Of a stretch of 64,000 nt of DNA, positions 32,916 to 41,496 are shown one piece after another. The notes beneath the pieces are model-generated. The model was given only the letters and a program-made list of their open reading frames with translations. It did not search any database and was not told where the DNA came from. Source of the DNA: Ferruginibacter sp. (GTDB lineage Bacteria; Bacteroidota; Bacteroidia; Chitinophagales; Chitinophagaceae); NCBI GenBank assembly GCA_017983695.1, contig JAGOAX010000001.1, forward strand, positions 352,060 to 416,059, read 5' to 3'. The first letter of the stretch is position 1; each line of letters begins with the position of its first letter. A program made the translations under genes and the position numbers.

Positions 32916-33872
32916 ATGTCAGATAATTGGATCAATAAAATACTCAGTCACGAAGAAACACCTCCCAAGGGTGTGTGGATGAATATTGCCAATAAATTAG
33001 ACAAAGATGAGCAGGAAAATGACAGCAACTTAACAACCAAAATACTTGCTTATGAAGCCGAACCGCCAGCTACAGCCCTGGTAAATATTTTTAATGCACT
33101 TGATAAGGAGGAGGAAACACACAATTATGTAACCAGGCTGTATAATCACCAGGAAAAACCTCCTGCTTTAGCCTGGGAAAATATTGCAGCACAATTAAAC
33201 GATGAAGACAGAGCCGCAGTAGTACCATTTGAAAATAAAAAAAATAATGTTAGGGCACTTTATATAAAAACAGCAGCGGCAGCCGCTATTCTAACAGTTG
33301 TTGTAACAACAGTTTTATTAAAAAGTAATGAAAAACCAGCAAATATAAATGAATCTGTAGCTGCTGTAACACCACAAAGTCAACAAAACACCACACCAAA
33401 AGTTGATACTGAAAAAACAACCTTGCCTGTCTCTGACTCCCATGAAAATATAATTAACCCGGCTCAAAATAAATCAACTGTAGAGGAAGCCCTGGTTATT
33501 GATTATGTAAAAGGAAATGAAACAGCGCCATTAGCTCTAAATCCAGCTGAAGCCAATAAAGAAAAATTACAAAACAGCAAAGGTGAAACACCTCAGGATA
33601 TTACTTTGATGAATACGCCCAATACCTATATAAGCGTTACCGGCCCCGATGGCCAAACGGTAAAGGTATCTTCCAAATTTTCGAACCTTATTAGTTATTT
33701 AACCGGCGATAATACCGAAGAGAACCTTGATTTGATAATTAAGGAAAGTGCAAAATGGAAAACCACATTTGCAGCATGGAGAGATAAAATGACAAATAAT
33801 GTTGTAGCGCCTTCCTTTGGAAATTTTATGGATATTATTGAGCTTAGCAAAGTGCTTGAAGAAAAAAAATAG
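32916..33872 (+). CDS. membrane protein with triple N-terminal repeat, likely anti-sigma factor
   Basis: A 318-residue single-pass membrane protein (helix about 118-135, TAAAAAILTVVVTTVLL). The cytoplasmic N-terminal part has three copies of a 25-residue motif: KILSHEETPPKGVWMNIAN, KILAYEAEPPATALVNIFN and RLYNHQEKPPALAWENIAA (about residues 8-30, 42-64, 74-96). A polar, Gln/Thr-rich periplasmic linker and a C-terminal helical part follow. It lies 5 nt after the ECF sigma gene. Anti-sigma function is inferred from position and topology; it has no zinc HxxxCxxC motif. Confidence 0.75.
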   Translation: MSDNWINKILSHEETPPKGVWMNIANKLDKDEQENDSNLTTKILAYEAEPPATALVNIFNALDKEEETHNYVTRLYNHQEKPPALAWENIAAQLNDEDRAAVVPFENKKNNVRALYIKTAAAAAILTVVVTTVLLKSNEKPANINESVAAVTPQSQQNTTPKVDTEKTTLPVSDSHENIINPAQNKSTVEEALVIDYVKGNETAPLALNPAEANKEKLQNSKGETPQDITLMNTPNTYISVTGPDGQTVKVSSKFSNLISYLTGDNTEENLDLIIKESAKWKTTFAAWRDKMTNNVVAPSFGNFMDIIELSKVLEEKK

Positions 33873-33896
33873 ATTTACCCAATTCTATATATAAGA

Positions 33897-33929
33897 AAAG
33901 TGCCGGTATAAAAGCCGGTACTTTATTTT
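33897..33929 (+). terminator. terminator of the sigma/anti-sigma operon
   Basis: AAAGTGCCGG pairs with CCGGTACTTT, followed by ATTTTG, about 25 nt after the stop. Confidence 0.75.
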
Positions 33930-33959
33930 GTTATAAAACCCATTTATCTTTAAACAAAA

Positions 33960-34394
33960 ATGGCAAGGGTAAAATTATTAATACCGGAAAATAAAATTGC
34001 CGTCCTTACAATTCCTGTAAGGATTACCGATATCAATTATGGCAATCATGTAGGTAATGATGCTTTTATTTCAATTATTCATGACGCAAGAATGCAATGG
34101 TTGCAGCAATTTGGGTACACCGAATTAAATATTGAAGGTACCGGATTAATTTTAGCCGACCTGGCAGTTGAATTTAAAAGCGAGGCTTTTTATGGCGATA
34201 CAATTGAGGTAATAATCAGTGTTGGCGAAATTTCTAAAGTGAGTTTTGAATTATTTTATCAATTATCTGTAAACAGGAACAATACGCCCCTTGTATTAGC
34301 TTTTGCAAAAACAGGAATGGTTTGTTATGATTATGCAATTAAAAGAGTAGTTGCTATACCGGAAAAATTGAAAAGGATTTTATTGAAGCCTTAA
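33960..34394 (+). CDS. acyl-CoA thioesterase (4HBT-type hotdog)
   Basis: A 144-residue hotdog thioesterase of the 4-hydroxybenzoyl-CoA/YbgC type. The first helix and strand carry the motif VRITDINYGNHVGNDAFISIIHDAR with the usual Asp/Asn catalytic loop; ADLAVEFKSEAFYGDTIEV and KTGMVCYDY follow. It acts on acyl-CoA in the cytoplasm with unknown specificity. It is convergent with aroE, only 4 nt apart at the stops, so the two genes have no room for a shared terminator. Confidence 0.85.
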   Translation: MARVKLLIPENKIAVLTIPVRITDINYGNHVGNDAFISIIHDARMQWLQQFGYTELNIEGTGLILADLAVEFKSEAFYGDTIEVIISVGEISKVSFELFYQLSVNRNNTPLVLAFAKTGMVCYDYAIKRVVAIPEKLKRILLKP

Positions 34395-34398
34395 ATTA

Positions 34399-35136
34399 TT
34401 ATTCCTCATTCCAAATCTTCCAGCTTTCTTCTGCCTGTATTTCCAGCATATCCGCTCCATTTTTGATAGCAGCACCCATTTCTTCTCCTTTTTTAAGAAA
34501 TAAAGTTTTGGCAGGATTATACACCAAATCAAAAAGATAATGTTCAGGAGTTATAAACTGGTAAGGGATAGCTGGGTATTCATCATCTTTGGGATAAGTA
34601 CCAACAGGTGTGGTATTTATAATAAGCAAGTGTTCTTTTATAACAGCTTCATTCAAATCTGCATAGCTTAAATGTGAATCGTTGTGTAATTTTCTGCTTA
34701 CAATTTTAAAAGGAATACCCTGTTTTTTCAACACGAATTTTACGGCTTCGGCGGAGCCGCCATTACCCAGTATTAATGCTTTGGTATGATAATCCTGCAG
34801 TTTTAACAGCAACGACTTTTCGAAACCTGTTACATCAGTATTGTATCCAATCAGTTTTCCTGTAACGATTTTAATACAATTGCAGGCACTTAATCCTTCC
34901 GGAAGGTTTGAACTGTCGTCAAGAAAAGAAAGTACTGATTGCTTATGAGGGATTGTAATATTAAAACCACAAATATTTGGGTTTTGTATCAGTATGGTTT
35001 TTAATTCATCAATGGTTTGTATGGGGAAGTTTTCATAACTACAGCCGGCAATCCCTTCGTTGATAAATTTTTCAGTAAAATATTTTTTTGAAAAAGAATG
35101 CCCCAATGGATACCCTATAAGCCCATAAACCTTCAT
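34399..35136 (-). CDS. aroE: shikimate dehydrogenase
   Basis: A 245-residue NADP-dependent shikimate dehydrogenase, step 4 of chorismate synthesis. Motifs: YGLIGYPLGHSFSKKYF (substrate-binding SxS), GFNITIPHKQSVL with the catalytic Lys, CNCIKI, GYNTDVTGF with the catalytic Asp, LGNGGSAEAVKFVL (nucleotide-binding Gly-rich loop) and NTTPVG. It is slightly short (usual about 270) but complete. The start overlaps the stop of the ComA-family gene as TGATG, so the two are coupled. Confidence 0.93.
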   Translation of the reverse strand: MKVYGLIGYPLGHSFSKKYFTEKFINEGIAGCSYENFPIQTIDELKTILIQNPNICGFNITIPHKQSVLSFLDDSSNLPEGLSACNCIKIVTGKLIGYNTDVTGFEKSLLLKLQDYHTKALILGNGGSAEAVKFVLKKQGIPFKIVSRKLHNDSHLSYADLNEAVIKEHLLIINTTPVGTYPKDDEYPAIPYQFITPEHYLFDLVYNPAKTLFLKKGEEMGAAIKNGADMLEIQAEESWKIWNEE

Positions 35137-35906
35137 CAGGATTCTTTTTTATCTAAATACAAATGGAAGGTATCGCCACGTAATCCTATACGCATTGTTT
35201 CCAGGGGAATTACTTCATTAGGCGCAATATTACCCAGGTTAACATTACAACCGATCAATTCCAAAAAGTATAACTGCTGTGCTTTTTGTGGCGCTTCCCA
35301 CAAAATTTTTCCTTCAGGTATTTGTGTAAGAATTTCCTGCACCAGGCCTTCTCTAACTTCTCCAGTACCGCGGTAAATACCAACATTACCAGCTTCTCTT
35401 GCTTCTGCAATTACATAGGTTGATCCGGCTTCCAGCTCTGCTTTCATCAATTCAATCCATTTATAGGGGGGAATAATATGCGCTGCATCTTTACTACCAA
35501 CTTCGCTTAACACAATGCCATGTTTGGTCAGTTTTTCAATATAACCACATTTTTCTGCATGTGGTATGGTTATAGATCCATCACTTACTTCCATATAACT
35601 AATCCCAAACTCTTTACACACATTTATATAGTCTTCAAACTGGTTGCGTATTAAAAAAGCTTCAAACAGGGTGCCTCCAAAATAAACAGGTATATCATAA
35701 GAACGATATACTTCTAGTTTATCTTTTAAATTAGGCGTAACAAAAGAAGTACCGAAACCAAGTTTAACAATATCTACATGAGGATGAGAAACGCTCATGA
35801 AATTTTTTGCTTCCTCCACGCTTAATCCTTTGTCCATTACCATTGTAATGCCATGGTCACGAGGTTTTTTGTTGCGGTCGGGAATTTGAGAAAGATTAAA
35901 ATTCAT
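35136..35906 (-). CDS. ComA-family (phosphosulfolactate synthase-like) enzyme
   Basis: A 256-residue TIM-barrel protein of the phosphosulfolactate synthase (ComA) family, which adds sulfite to phosphoenolpyruvate. Motifs: GITMVMDKGLSVEEA, DIVKLGFGTSF, YFGGTLFEA, YMEVSDGSITIP, LSEVGSKD and VIAEAREAGNVGIYRGTGEVRE. In archaea this begins coenzyme M synthesis; in Bacteroidota it may feed sulfolactate or cysteate for sulfonolipids. The ATG at 35906 is chosen because a promoter element (35927-35934) lies just upstream. It precedes aroE with overlapping stop and start. Confidence 0.85.
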   Translation of the reverse strand: MNFNLSQIPDRNKKPRDHGITMVMDKGLSVEEAKNFMSVSHPHVDIVKLGFGTSFVTPNLKDKLEVYRSYDIPVYFGGTLFEAFLIRNQFEDYINVCKEFGISYMEVSDGSITIPHAEKCGYIEKLTKHGIVLSEVGSKDAAHIIPPYKWIELMKAELEAGSTYVIAEAREAGNVGIYRGTGEVREGLVQEILTQIPEGKILWEAPQKAQQLYFLELIGCNVNLGNIAPNEVIPLETMRIGLRGDTFHLYLDKKES

Positions 35907-35926
35907 GCTTATTGTTTTAAGTGGCG

Positions 35927-35934
35927 CAAAGGTA
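35927..35934 (-). promoter_or_regulatory. promoter -7 element of the comA-aroE operon
   Basis: The minus strand reads TACCTTTG, a TAnnTTTG match 20 nt before the ATG at 35906. Confidence 0.65.
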
Positions 35935-35983
35935 AAAACAATTAGCCAATAGTCAATCAACTATGCTGCATGATAAAGGTCAG

Positions 35984-37405
35984 TTAAATTGATTTTTTCT
36001 TTTTGAACCGGGCAATTATATCAACCACCTGCTGGTTTTGTAAAATAGCGGGATTTAATTCTATAAGTTTTTTAACCAGTTTCGGGTTTTTTGCCATGCC
36101 ATGTTCCAATTGCAGTGTGGCTTCTTTTGATTTGCCCATCGCAAATAAAATAGCAGATTTATAAAAGATAAAAACAGCCTTGCCGTCAGTTTGTTCAAAA
36201 GCAAAACCTGCGTATTCGAGTGCATCATCCAGCAAGTCTGCTTTGTAAAGGCATTTTAACAGTTCAAGCCAGCCATTAATATTTTTGGGACGTACCCGTA
36301 CCACATTTCCAAAATACGTTATAGCATCATCTAATTTTCCAATTTCCATAAAGCATTGCCCCATTGCCAGGTTGTATTCAGGTTGCAGGCGGTGTAAACG
36401 CAATGCTATCTCCAAACTTTTTATTGCACTGTTCCAATTAGCTTCATTCATATATGAACAGGCAATTTTATAATGCAACTGGCTATCTCCCTGGTTTAGG
36501 TGTACTGCTTTTTTATAATTAAACCGTGCCTGTGCAAAATTGCCCATTTTATCATAACAATGCCCTATAGCTTCATAAATCACTTCCTCAGGCCTTGCTA
36601 ATTCCAATACTTTTTCGAGTACTTCTATTGCTTCTTTATATTTTCTTAAACGTAAAAATGCATCTCCCATATTTCGCCATGCATAATCAAATTTTTCATC
36701 AATTGCAACGGCATATTGGTAGGCATCAATTGCCTTTTCGTACAACTTCAATCCCTGGTAAGCAGCAGCAAGATTAAACCAGGCCAGTTCATTAAAAGGA
36801 AAATCTTCTATTATCTTTTGGTGCAAACGTATCCCCTCTTCATTGCGACCAGTAAAATCTGTCCAGAAACATATTTTGTATAATGCTTCTTCATTATTAG
36901 GGTCCTGCTCCAAAATTGTTTTCAGGCAGTCAAAAATTTTCTCAAAATTTTCATAATCATCATAAACATCTGCCAGTTCAAAAAGCAGGTCTATTTTCTC
37001 TTCCCCATCAAACCCCTGGATTGCAGCCTCTAAAACAGCGGCAGCTTTTTCCTGCTGATCTAATGCCAGGTAGGCATCAGTTTTTAAAATATAAAGATTG
37101 GTGTCGTTGCCGTCAAGAAGTTGCGCCTGTTCAAGAATATACAAAGCTTCTTTGTAGCGTCGCAGTGCGATAAGCAGATCAGCTTTGCGTAAAAGCAAGG
37201 CCGCAGAATATGGATATTGCTGTATGCCGTATTCCGAAGCCTCTAGTGCCAGGGATAGCTGTTCTTTTTCATCAAAATAGTCGATAATTCGCTCAAAGGA
37301 ATCTTCCTCGATAAAGGAGTTGGGCTTACCCATTTTAAGGTTATCGTATTGCTGCAATAACTCTTTTAATTCCTCTCTGTCCTGACGGTAAGGATATTTA
37401 CTCAT
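35984..37405 (-). CDS. TPR-repeat protein
   Basis: A 473-residue soluble protein made almost wholly of about 11-12 tetratricopeptide repeats from residue 45 on. Good examples are SAALLLRKADLLIALRRYKEALYILEQA, AWFNLAAAYQGLKLYEKAIDAYQYAVAI and YAWRNMGDAFLRLRKYKEAIEVLEKVL. There is no signal peptide or other domain. TPR proteins are scaffolds; no partner can be named. It ends 24 nt before the ComA operon promoter region on the same strand. Confidence 0.85.
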   Translation of the reverse strand: MSKYPYRQDREELKELLQQYDNLKMGKPNSFIEEDSFERIIDYFDEKEQLSLALEASEYGIQQYPYSAALLLRKADLLIALRRYKEALYILEQAQLLDGNDTNLYILKTDAYLALDQQEKAAAVLEAAIQGFDGEEKIDLLFELADVYDDYENFEKIFDCLKTILEQDPNNEEALYKICFWTDFTGRNEEGIRLHQKIIEDFPFNELAWFNLAAAYQGLKLYEKAIDAYQYAVAIDEKFDYAWRNMGDAFLRLRKYKEAIEVLEKVLELARPEEVIYEAIGHCYDKMGNFAQARFNYKKAVHLNQGDSQLHYKIACSYMNEANWNSAIKSLEIALRLHRLQPEYNLAMGQCFMEIGKLDDAITYFGNVVRVRPKNINGWLELLKCLYKADLLDDALEYAGFAFEQTDGKAVFIFYKSAILFAMGKSKEATLQLEHGMAKNPKLVKKLIELNPAILQNQQVVDIIARFKKKKSI

Positions 37406-37535
37406 GTGTATAAGTTATTGTAAATTACCCCCTTTTAAAGAACTTTACAAGTTTTTGTAACTTTTTTTCTTGTAAAACGTTAAAGAAGTGTAAAAAGAAT
37501 GTATGAACGGTGTACAAATACCAGATATTTTTTAA

Positions 37536-37543
37536 TATATTTG
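37536..37543 (+). promoter_or_regulatory. promoter -7 element of the exported protein gene
   Basis: TATATTTG matches TAnnTTTG, 18 nt before the ATG at 37562. Its presence argues against using an upstream start at 37499. Confidence 0.55.
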
Positions 37544-37561
37544 TACCACAAATTAATACCA

Positions 37562-37912
37562 ATGATTAAAATGAACAGGATAATGCTTATTGTACTTTTG
37601 CTTTTTAGCTCAGTACAAATTGCTTTGGCTGACAGGGGCATTGGAAAAAAGAATAAAACAAAAGTTACTTTAAACGTATGTACTCCTGCAGTTTTACGTA
37701 ATTCAGTTTCACTTAATCTTAAATACGGTTTAAAATACAGCGGAAGCCTTTTTGTAAAGCAGCAGGCTTCTGGAAATTCTACGATGAGTAATACATTGGT
37801 TACTTATCAAAAAGGAAATACTGTGTATATTATCCCTTATAAACAAAAAGTGATAGTGCCTGAAATAAAACCCGGCTATACCGGAATGAAATTAATCATC
37901 AGACCTCATTAA
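37562..37912 (+). CDS. small exported unknown protein
   Basis: A 116-residue protein with a signal peptide (MNRIMLIVLLLFSSVQIALA) and a mature part rich in basic residues and beta strands (KNKTKVTLNV, NTVYIIPYKQKVIVPEIKPGYTGMKLII). The ATG at 37562 is chosen because it follows a promoter element and gives a normal signal; a second Met is three codons later. No family recognised. It is monocistronic and ends in a terminator. Confidence 0.65.
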   Translation: MIKMNRIMLIVLLLFSSVQIALADRGIGKKNKTKVTLNVCTPAVLRNSVSLNLKYGLKYSGSLFVKQQASGNSTMSNTLVTYQKGNTVYIIPYKQKVIVPEIKPGYTGMKLIIRPH

Positions 37913-37920
37913 TAATAAAT

Positions 37921-37953
37921 AAAAACCTCTCAAAAAATGAGAGGTTTTTATTT
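37921..37953. terminator. terminator between convergent genes
   Basis: AAAAACCTCTC pairs with GAGAGGTTTTT around a 7-nt loop; it serves the exported protein gene and the convergent GLPGLI-like gene. Confidence 0.8.
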
Positions 37954-37969
37954 TAGCATAGTTTTTTTA

Positions 37970-38641
37970 CTACTCCCCTCCTTTTCGCATTTTCTGATTC
38001 TCTTCGTAAGTCATTACTCTATAACCGGATTTGGGAAAATCAAATTTAGACGCTAGAATAGGATCAAAATTTATTTTGGAAAGTGTATACTTATATTTCA
38101 TTGCCCCAGATTCATACTCGTATTGTAATGCCAAGCCAGGCAAACTTTTAAATGTGTTGTTGTATTCCTTATTAGTAATAACCAAATCCGGTGCGTAATA
38201 AACAACTATAGATTTACCCCCCGGCATACTCGCTATCGCCTTTTTACAGTTATACCCTGCAACTATTTTTGTTTCGTCAATAAATTCAAACTTAATATTG
38301 TCGTATGCTTTATTCTTTGCCTCCCAATTTGCTTTTGTAAGTGTAATCATTAGTTTTTGACCACTATACTCTTTTAAAATTACAGCATTCCCCGCCTTTG
38401 TATCATGAATAGTAGTTTCTTTACCTAATGCACTAACCATATCCGAGCGGCTTTGTCCACCTTTTATATAAGTTGTTATTGTACCGCCGTCTAATGCATC
38501 AGCAATCTGTGGCTCTTTATTTCCAGATTGTATAACAATATCATATATCATCGTTCCTTCAGAAATCGTTTTCTGTGCAAATGCGAAAACAGCAGCAACC
38601 TGTAATGCGGCCATCATTGTTATCGTTCTTACACTTTTCAT
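37970..38641 (-). CDS. exported beta-rich protein (GLPGLI/DUF4412-like)
   Basis: A 223-residue periplasmic or surface protein with a signal peptide (1-22, AFAQ). The mature part alternates beta strands in the style of LolA-like or GLPGLI proteins: EGTMIYDIVIQSG, SRSDMVSALGKETTIHD, YNCKKAIASMPGGKSIVVYYAPDL, LPGLALQYEYESG. These small families are abundant in Bacteroidota and have no known function. The C-terminal 15 residues are charged. Confidence 0.65.
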   Translation of the reverse strand: MKSVRTITMMAALQVAAVFAFAQKTISEGTMIYDIVIQSGNKEPQIADALDGGTITTYIKGGQSRSDMVSALGKETTIHDTKAGNAVILKEYSGQKLMITLTKANWEAKNKAYDNIKFEFIDETKIVAGYNCKKAIASMPGGKSIVVYYAPDLVITNKEYNNTFKSLPGLALQYEYESGAMKYKYTLSKINFDPILASKFDFPKSGYRVMTYEENQKMRKGGE

Positions 38642-38701
38642 TTTTTCAAAATTTTAATAAAGATAATAAAATCCCGTGCCAAAGAAATTTTACCTGTTAA
38701 A

Positions 38702-38738
38702 TAAAAAGACCTGCAATCTATTTAATAGGTTGCAGGTC
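38702..38738 (-). terminator. terminator of yidC
   Basis: GACCTGCAA pairs with TTGCAGGTC, followed on the minus strand by TTTTTATTT, about 20 nt after the yidC stop. Confidence 0.8.
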
Positions 38739-38759
38739 AATATATTTTAACTGAATCTT

Positions 38760-40625
38760 TTATTTTTTATTATTCTTATTTTTTAAGTCCTGTATTTTTT
38801 TTTGGCTTTCCTGCATAGCCTGTATACGCTCCTGAAGTTTGCTTTGTTTTACGGGCTTTTTACGATTTTCAGATATTTGAGCTAAAATTTTATCATGATT
38901 GATAATATACTTCTGGATAATTATCTGCAAAATCAATGTAATGGTATTTGAAACGGTATAATACCAGGTTAAGGCGGCCGGCAGGTTATTAAAAACCCCT
39001 AACAATAAAACAGGGAAAATGTAGGGCATGTATTTCATTACAGGATTAGTATTATCCTGCATAGAGCTCATGCTATAGATTGAAATAAGTAAACTGGTTA
39101 GGGTTGCAGTGATAGTAAATAAACTGATATGGTCGCCATATAAAGTATTGATGATGGGAATATGACCAAATGTAAAAATAGAATCGTAAGCTGCTAAATC
39201 CTTAGCCCATAAAAAGCCTTCGCCCCTTAAGGCTATATTAGCCTGAAAGAAATAATACAAGGACATAAAGATGGGAATTTGCAGTAAGGCTGGCAAACAG
39301 CCTCCTAAAGGACTTACACCAGCAGATTTCCACAACTTCATCTGCTCCATGCTAAATGCCTGCTGATCAAGAGTACCACTCTTATCTTTTAGTTTTTCTT
39401 TAAGGGCATCTACTTCTGGTTTTAATACCTTCATTTTAGCACCACTCAGGTAGCTTTTATAAAGAATAGGAGAAGTGATAAGACGGATTAACAGCGTAAG
39501 CAATAAAATCACCATCCCGTAGCTGGCTACATGGCTCCTTATAAAATCCCATACCGGTAATAAAAAATGACGGTTAATATATTTTACAAATGCAAAAGGA
39601 CCACTACCATAGGTAACAATCTGGTTCATATTGTTATCGTACTTATCCAATATAGTATAATCATTAGGCCCATAATATAATTGTAACGGAATTGCGCCAG
39701 TTGCCGGTACAGTAACTTTACAATTAGCAGTTGCCTGTGTTACCAGTTTTAAAGAATCGGAAGGTGAAACCCAATTTAATTCAGCACTTTGAAATTTATT
39801 TTTTGCTACTAACGTAGTTACAAAAAATTGCGGGTTAATCGCTAACCAATCAACAGGTTTATCAAATTTTTCATTACCTCCACTTCCTAATGCAACAAAG
39901 TCATACTTACCGTTGTATAGATAGCAAACATGTGTCTGCTGCCTTTCGTAACTCAATGTTTTTTCCTGTTGTGGCGCTTCTGTTTGCCATAATAAATTCA
40001 TTGTACTTTGAGTAACCAGTTTATCAGCAACATTCATCATGATATTAAAATCTACCATGTAGTCCTCTTTCTTCAATATAAACTGATGTGTAATAATATC
40101 CTTTCCTGTGGAGTCTTTTACGCTGTATGTTATAGATTTATCCTGGCCATTTTTATTTTTATCGCCTGTGATAAAAAACATATCACCGGTTTTAGCCGTT
40201 TGGTTTGCCCCTGATTTTATATCGTAAGTAATTTTATTAAAATTACCCGATTGCAGCATTAATGGCTTATTGTCAAAAGTTTTAAAGTTTTTTAGTTCTA
40301 CAAATTTTGGTTGAGCCCCTTTATTGGTAAAGGTGATTTTCAATACTTCGTTCTCCAGCACGGTCAAAACTTCTTTATTTGTAGTATCCAATTTAAAGCC
40401 GGTTACTGCCTGCTGATTTTTTACTTTAAGTAACGAGTCTGTTTTAAGCGAATCAATTTTAGCAGCTATTACATCAACCTTTGGTTTAAGTGCAGCAATA
40501 GAATCAGCTTCACGCTTTTTTTGTGCCTGCAAAGCCTGGCTACTCTGGTTATTAATATAAAGCATCCCGATTAATAAAGCACCTATTAACACAAAACCAA
40601 TAATGGTGTTCCTGTCCATTCCCAT
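38760..40625 (-). CDS. yidC: membrane protein insertase YidC
   Basis: A 621-residue YidC/Oxa1 insertase with the large periplasmic domain typical of Gram-negatives. It starts with a membrane anchor (MDRNTIIGFVLIGALLIGMLYINNQS), then the beta-rich periplasmic domain (about 60-350), then five helices with GMVILLLTLLIRLITSPILYKSY, the hydrophilic-groove Arg (LIRL), and GGCLPALLQIPIFMSLYYFF. The C-terminus is Lys-rich and may bind ribosomes. A promoter element lies 20 nt upstream. A start at the third codon (MDRN) is possible. Confidence 0.95.
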   Translation of the reverse strand: MGMDRNTIIGFVLIGALLIGMLYINNQSSQALQAQKKREADSIAALKPKVDVIAAKIDSLKTDSLLKVKNQQAVTGFKLDTTNKEVLTVLENEVLKITFTNKGAQPKFVELKNFKTFDNKPLMLQSGNFNKITYDIKSGANQTAKTGDMFFITGDKNKNGQDKSITYSVKDSTGKDIITHQFILKKEDYMVDFNIMMNVADKLVTQSTMNLLWQTEAPQQEKTLSYERQQTHVCYLYNGKYDFVALGSGGNEKFDKPVDWLAINPQFFVTTLVAKNKFQSAELNWVSPSDSLKLVTQATANCKVTVPATGAIPLQLYYGPNDYTILDKYDNNMNQIVTYGSGPFAFVKYINRHFLLPVWDFIRSHVASYGMVILLLTLLIRLITSPILYKSYLSGAKMKVLKPEVDALKEKLKDKSGTLDQQAFSMEQMKLWKSAGVSPLGGCLPALLQIPIFMSLYYFFQANIALRGEGFLWAKDLAAYDSIFTFGHIPIINTLYGDHISLFTITATLTSLLISIYSMSSMQDNTNPVMKYMPYIFPVLLLGVFNNLPAALTWYYTVSNTITLILQIIIQKYIINHDKILAQISENRKKPVKQSKLQERIQAMQESQKKIQDLKNKNNKK

Positions 40626-40645
40626 TGTAAAATAATTTAAGAGCG

Positions 40646-40653
40646 CAAAGGTA
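40646..40653 (-). promoter_or_regulatory. yidC promoter -7 element
   Basis: The minus strand reads TACCTTTG, a TAnnTTTG match 20 nt before the yidC start. Confidence 0.65.
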
Positions 40654-40713
40654 ATTAAAGTTTAATGGTTGTGTATTATTCTTATATTTCTTTATTCGGC
40701 CACAATACGTAAT

Positions 40714-40742
40714 AAAAAAGCCCCCGAAAACGGGGGCGCTTT
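40714..40742 (-). terminator. terminator of rplY
   Basis: GCCCCCG pairs with CGGGGGC around AAAA, with a T-run on the minus strand, about 18 nt beyond the rplY stop. Confidence 0.85.
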
Positions 40743-40759
40743 GTATTGAATCAGGTATT

Positions 40760-41398
40760 TTATTTTTTTGCAGCAGCAGGAGCAGCAGCTTTTGCAGCAG
40801 CAGGGGCAGCGGCCGGAGCAGCAGCTTTTGGAGCAGTTGCCTCTTCCTGTTTTAACTGGCGGGTCATAGTTACAGATGCAATAGGGATACGTGGAGAGTT
40901 TAAAACTTCCATGTTATCTGCTTTTACATCTTCCACCCTAATATTTTCATTTAATTCCAGTTTATTGATATCTACCTCTATAAACTCTTTTAAATACTTT
41001 GGTAATGTTTTTACCTTTAGCAGTTTCATTTTGGTAACTAATTTACCGCCAGCTTTTACACCAGCTGGTGTACCAACAAATTTTAAAGGTAGAGTTGCGA
41101 CAACTTTTTTATCGTCAACCAGTTCTAAAAAATCAACATGGGTAAGTAAATCACTTACTTTGTTAAACTGCAGGTCTTTTAAAATACAACGGTAAGCATT
41201 TCCGTCTATTTTAACATTGGCAAGCATAAATTCAGATGTGTAAACGATGTCTTTAAAAGCAGCAGCAGGAGCAGAGAAATTAATCTCTTTTGCACCACCA
41301 TAAATTACACCTGGCACTTGTTGCTGAGAGCGAAGTTGGCGGGTGGCTTTTTTTCCGCTGTCGGTCCTCAGTTGTCCTTCGATTGTAATTGATTTCAT
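40760..41398 (-). CDS. rplY: 50S ribosomal protein L25/Ctc
   Basis: A 212-residue L25 of the long, two-domain CTC type. The N-terminal domain binds 5S rRNA (SITIEGQLRTDSGKKATRQLRSQQQVPGVIYGG), and the C-terminal TL5-like domain follows (LPLKFVGTPAGVKAGGKLV, FIEVDINKLELNENIRVEDV). The last 30 residues are an Ala-Pro-Lys tail (PAAAPAAAKA), common in Bacteroidota. It has its own promoter element (41421-41428). Confidence 0.94.
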   Translation of the reverse strand: MKSITIEGQLRTDSGKKATRQLRSQQQVPGVIYGGAKEINFSAPAAAFKDIVYTSEFMLANVKIDGNAYRCILKDLQFNKVSDLLTHVDFLELVDDKKVVATLPLKFVGTPAGVKAGGKLVTKMKLLKVKTLPKYLKEFIEVDINKLELNENIRVEDVKADNMEVLNSPRIPIASVTMTRQLKQEEATAPKAAAPAAAPAAAKAAAPAAAKK

Positions 41399-41420
41399 TT
41401 TATAAATTTTTTATGAGGCG

Positions 41421-41428
41421 CAAAGGTA
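41421..41428 (-). promoter_or_regulatory. rplY promoter -7 element
   Basis: The minus strand reads TACCTTTG, matching TAnnTTTG, 22 nt before the rplY ATG. Confidence 0.65.
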
Positions 41429-41439
41429 ATGAAAAGTTG

Positions 41440-41489
41440 TAAGTTTTAGGTGATAAGTTTGAAGTAAAACACCTAACCCCTAAAACTTA
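41440..41489. repeat. intergenic inverted repeat between prs and rplY
   Basis: TAAGTTTTAGG at 41440-41450 faces CCTAAAACTTA at 41479-41489. The sequence style (gttttaggtgataagttt) is that of small Bacteroidota interspersed repeats. It may also act as a weak terminator of prs, whose stop is 8 nt away. Confidence 0.5.
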
Positions 41490-41496
41490 TTACCCA

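Noticed and set aside
40746..41195. Plus-strand Ala-rich reading frame opposite rplY
   Set aside because: It is the complement of the Ala-Pro tail and body of L25; no independent signals.
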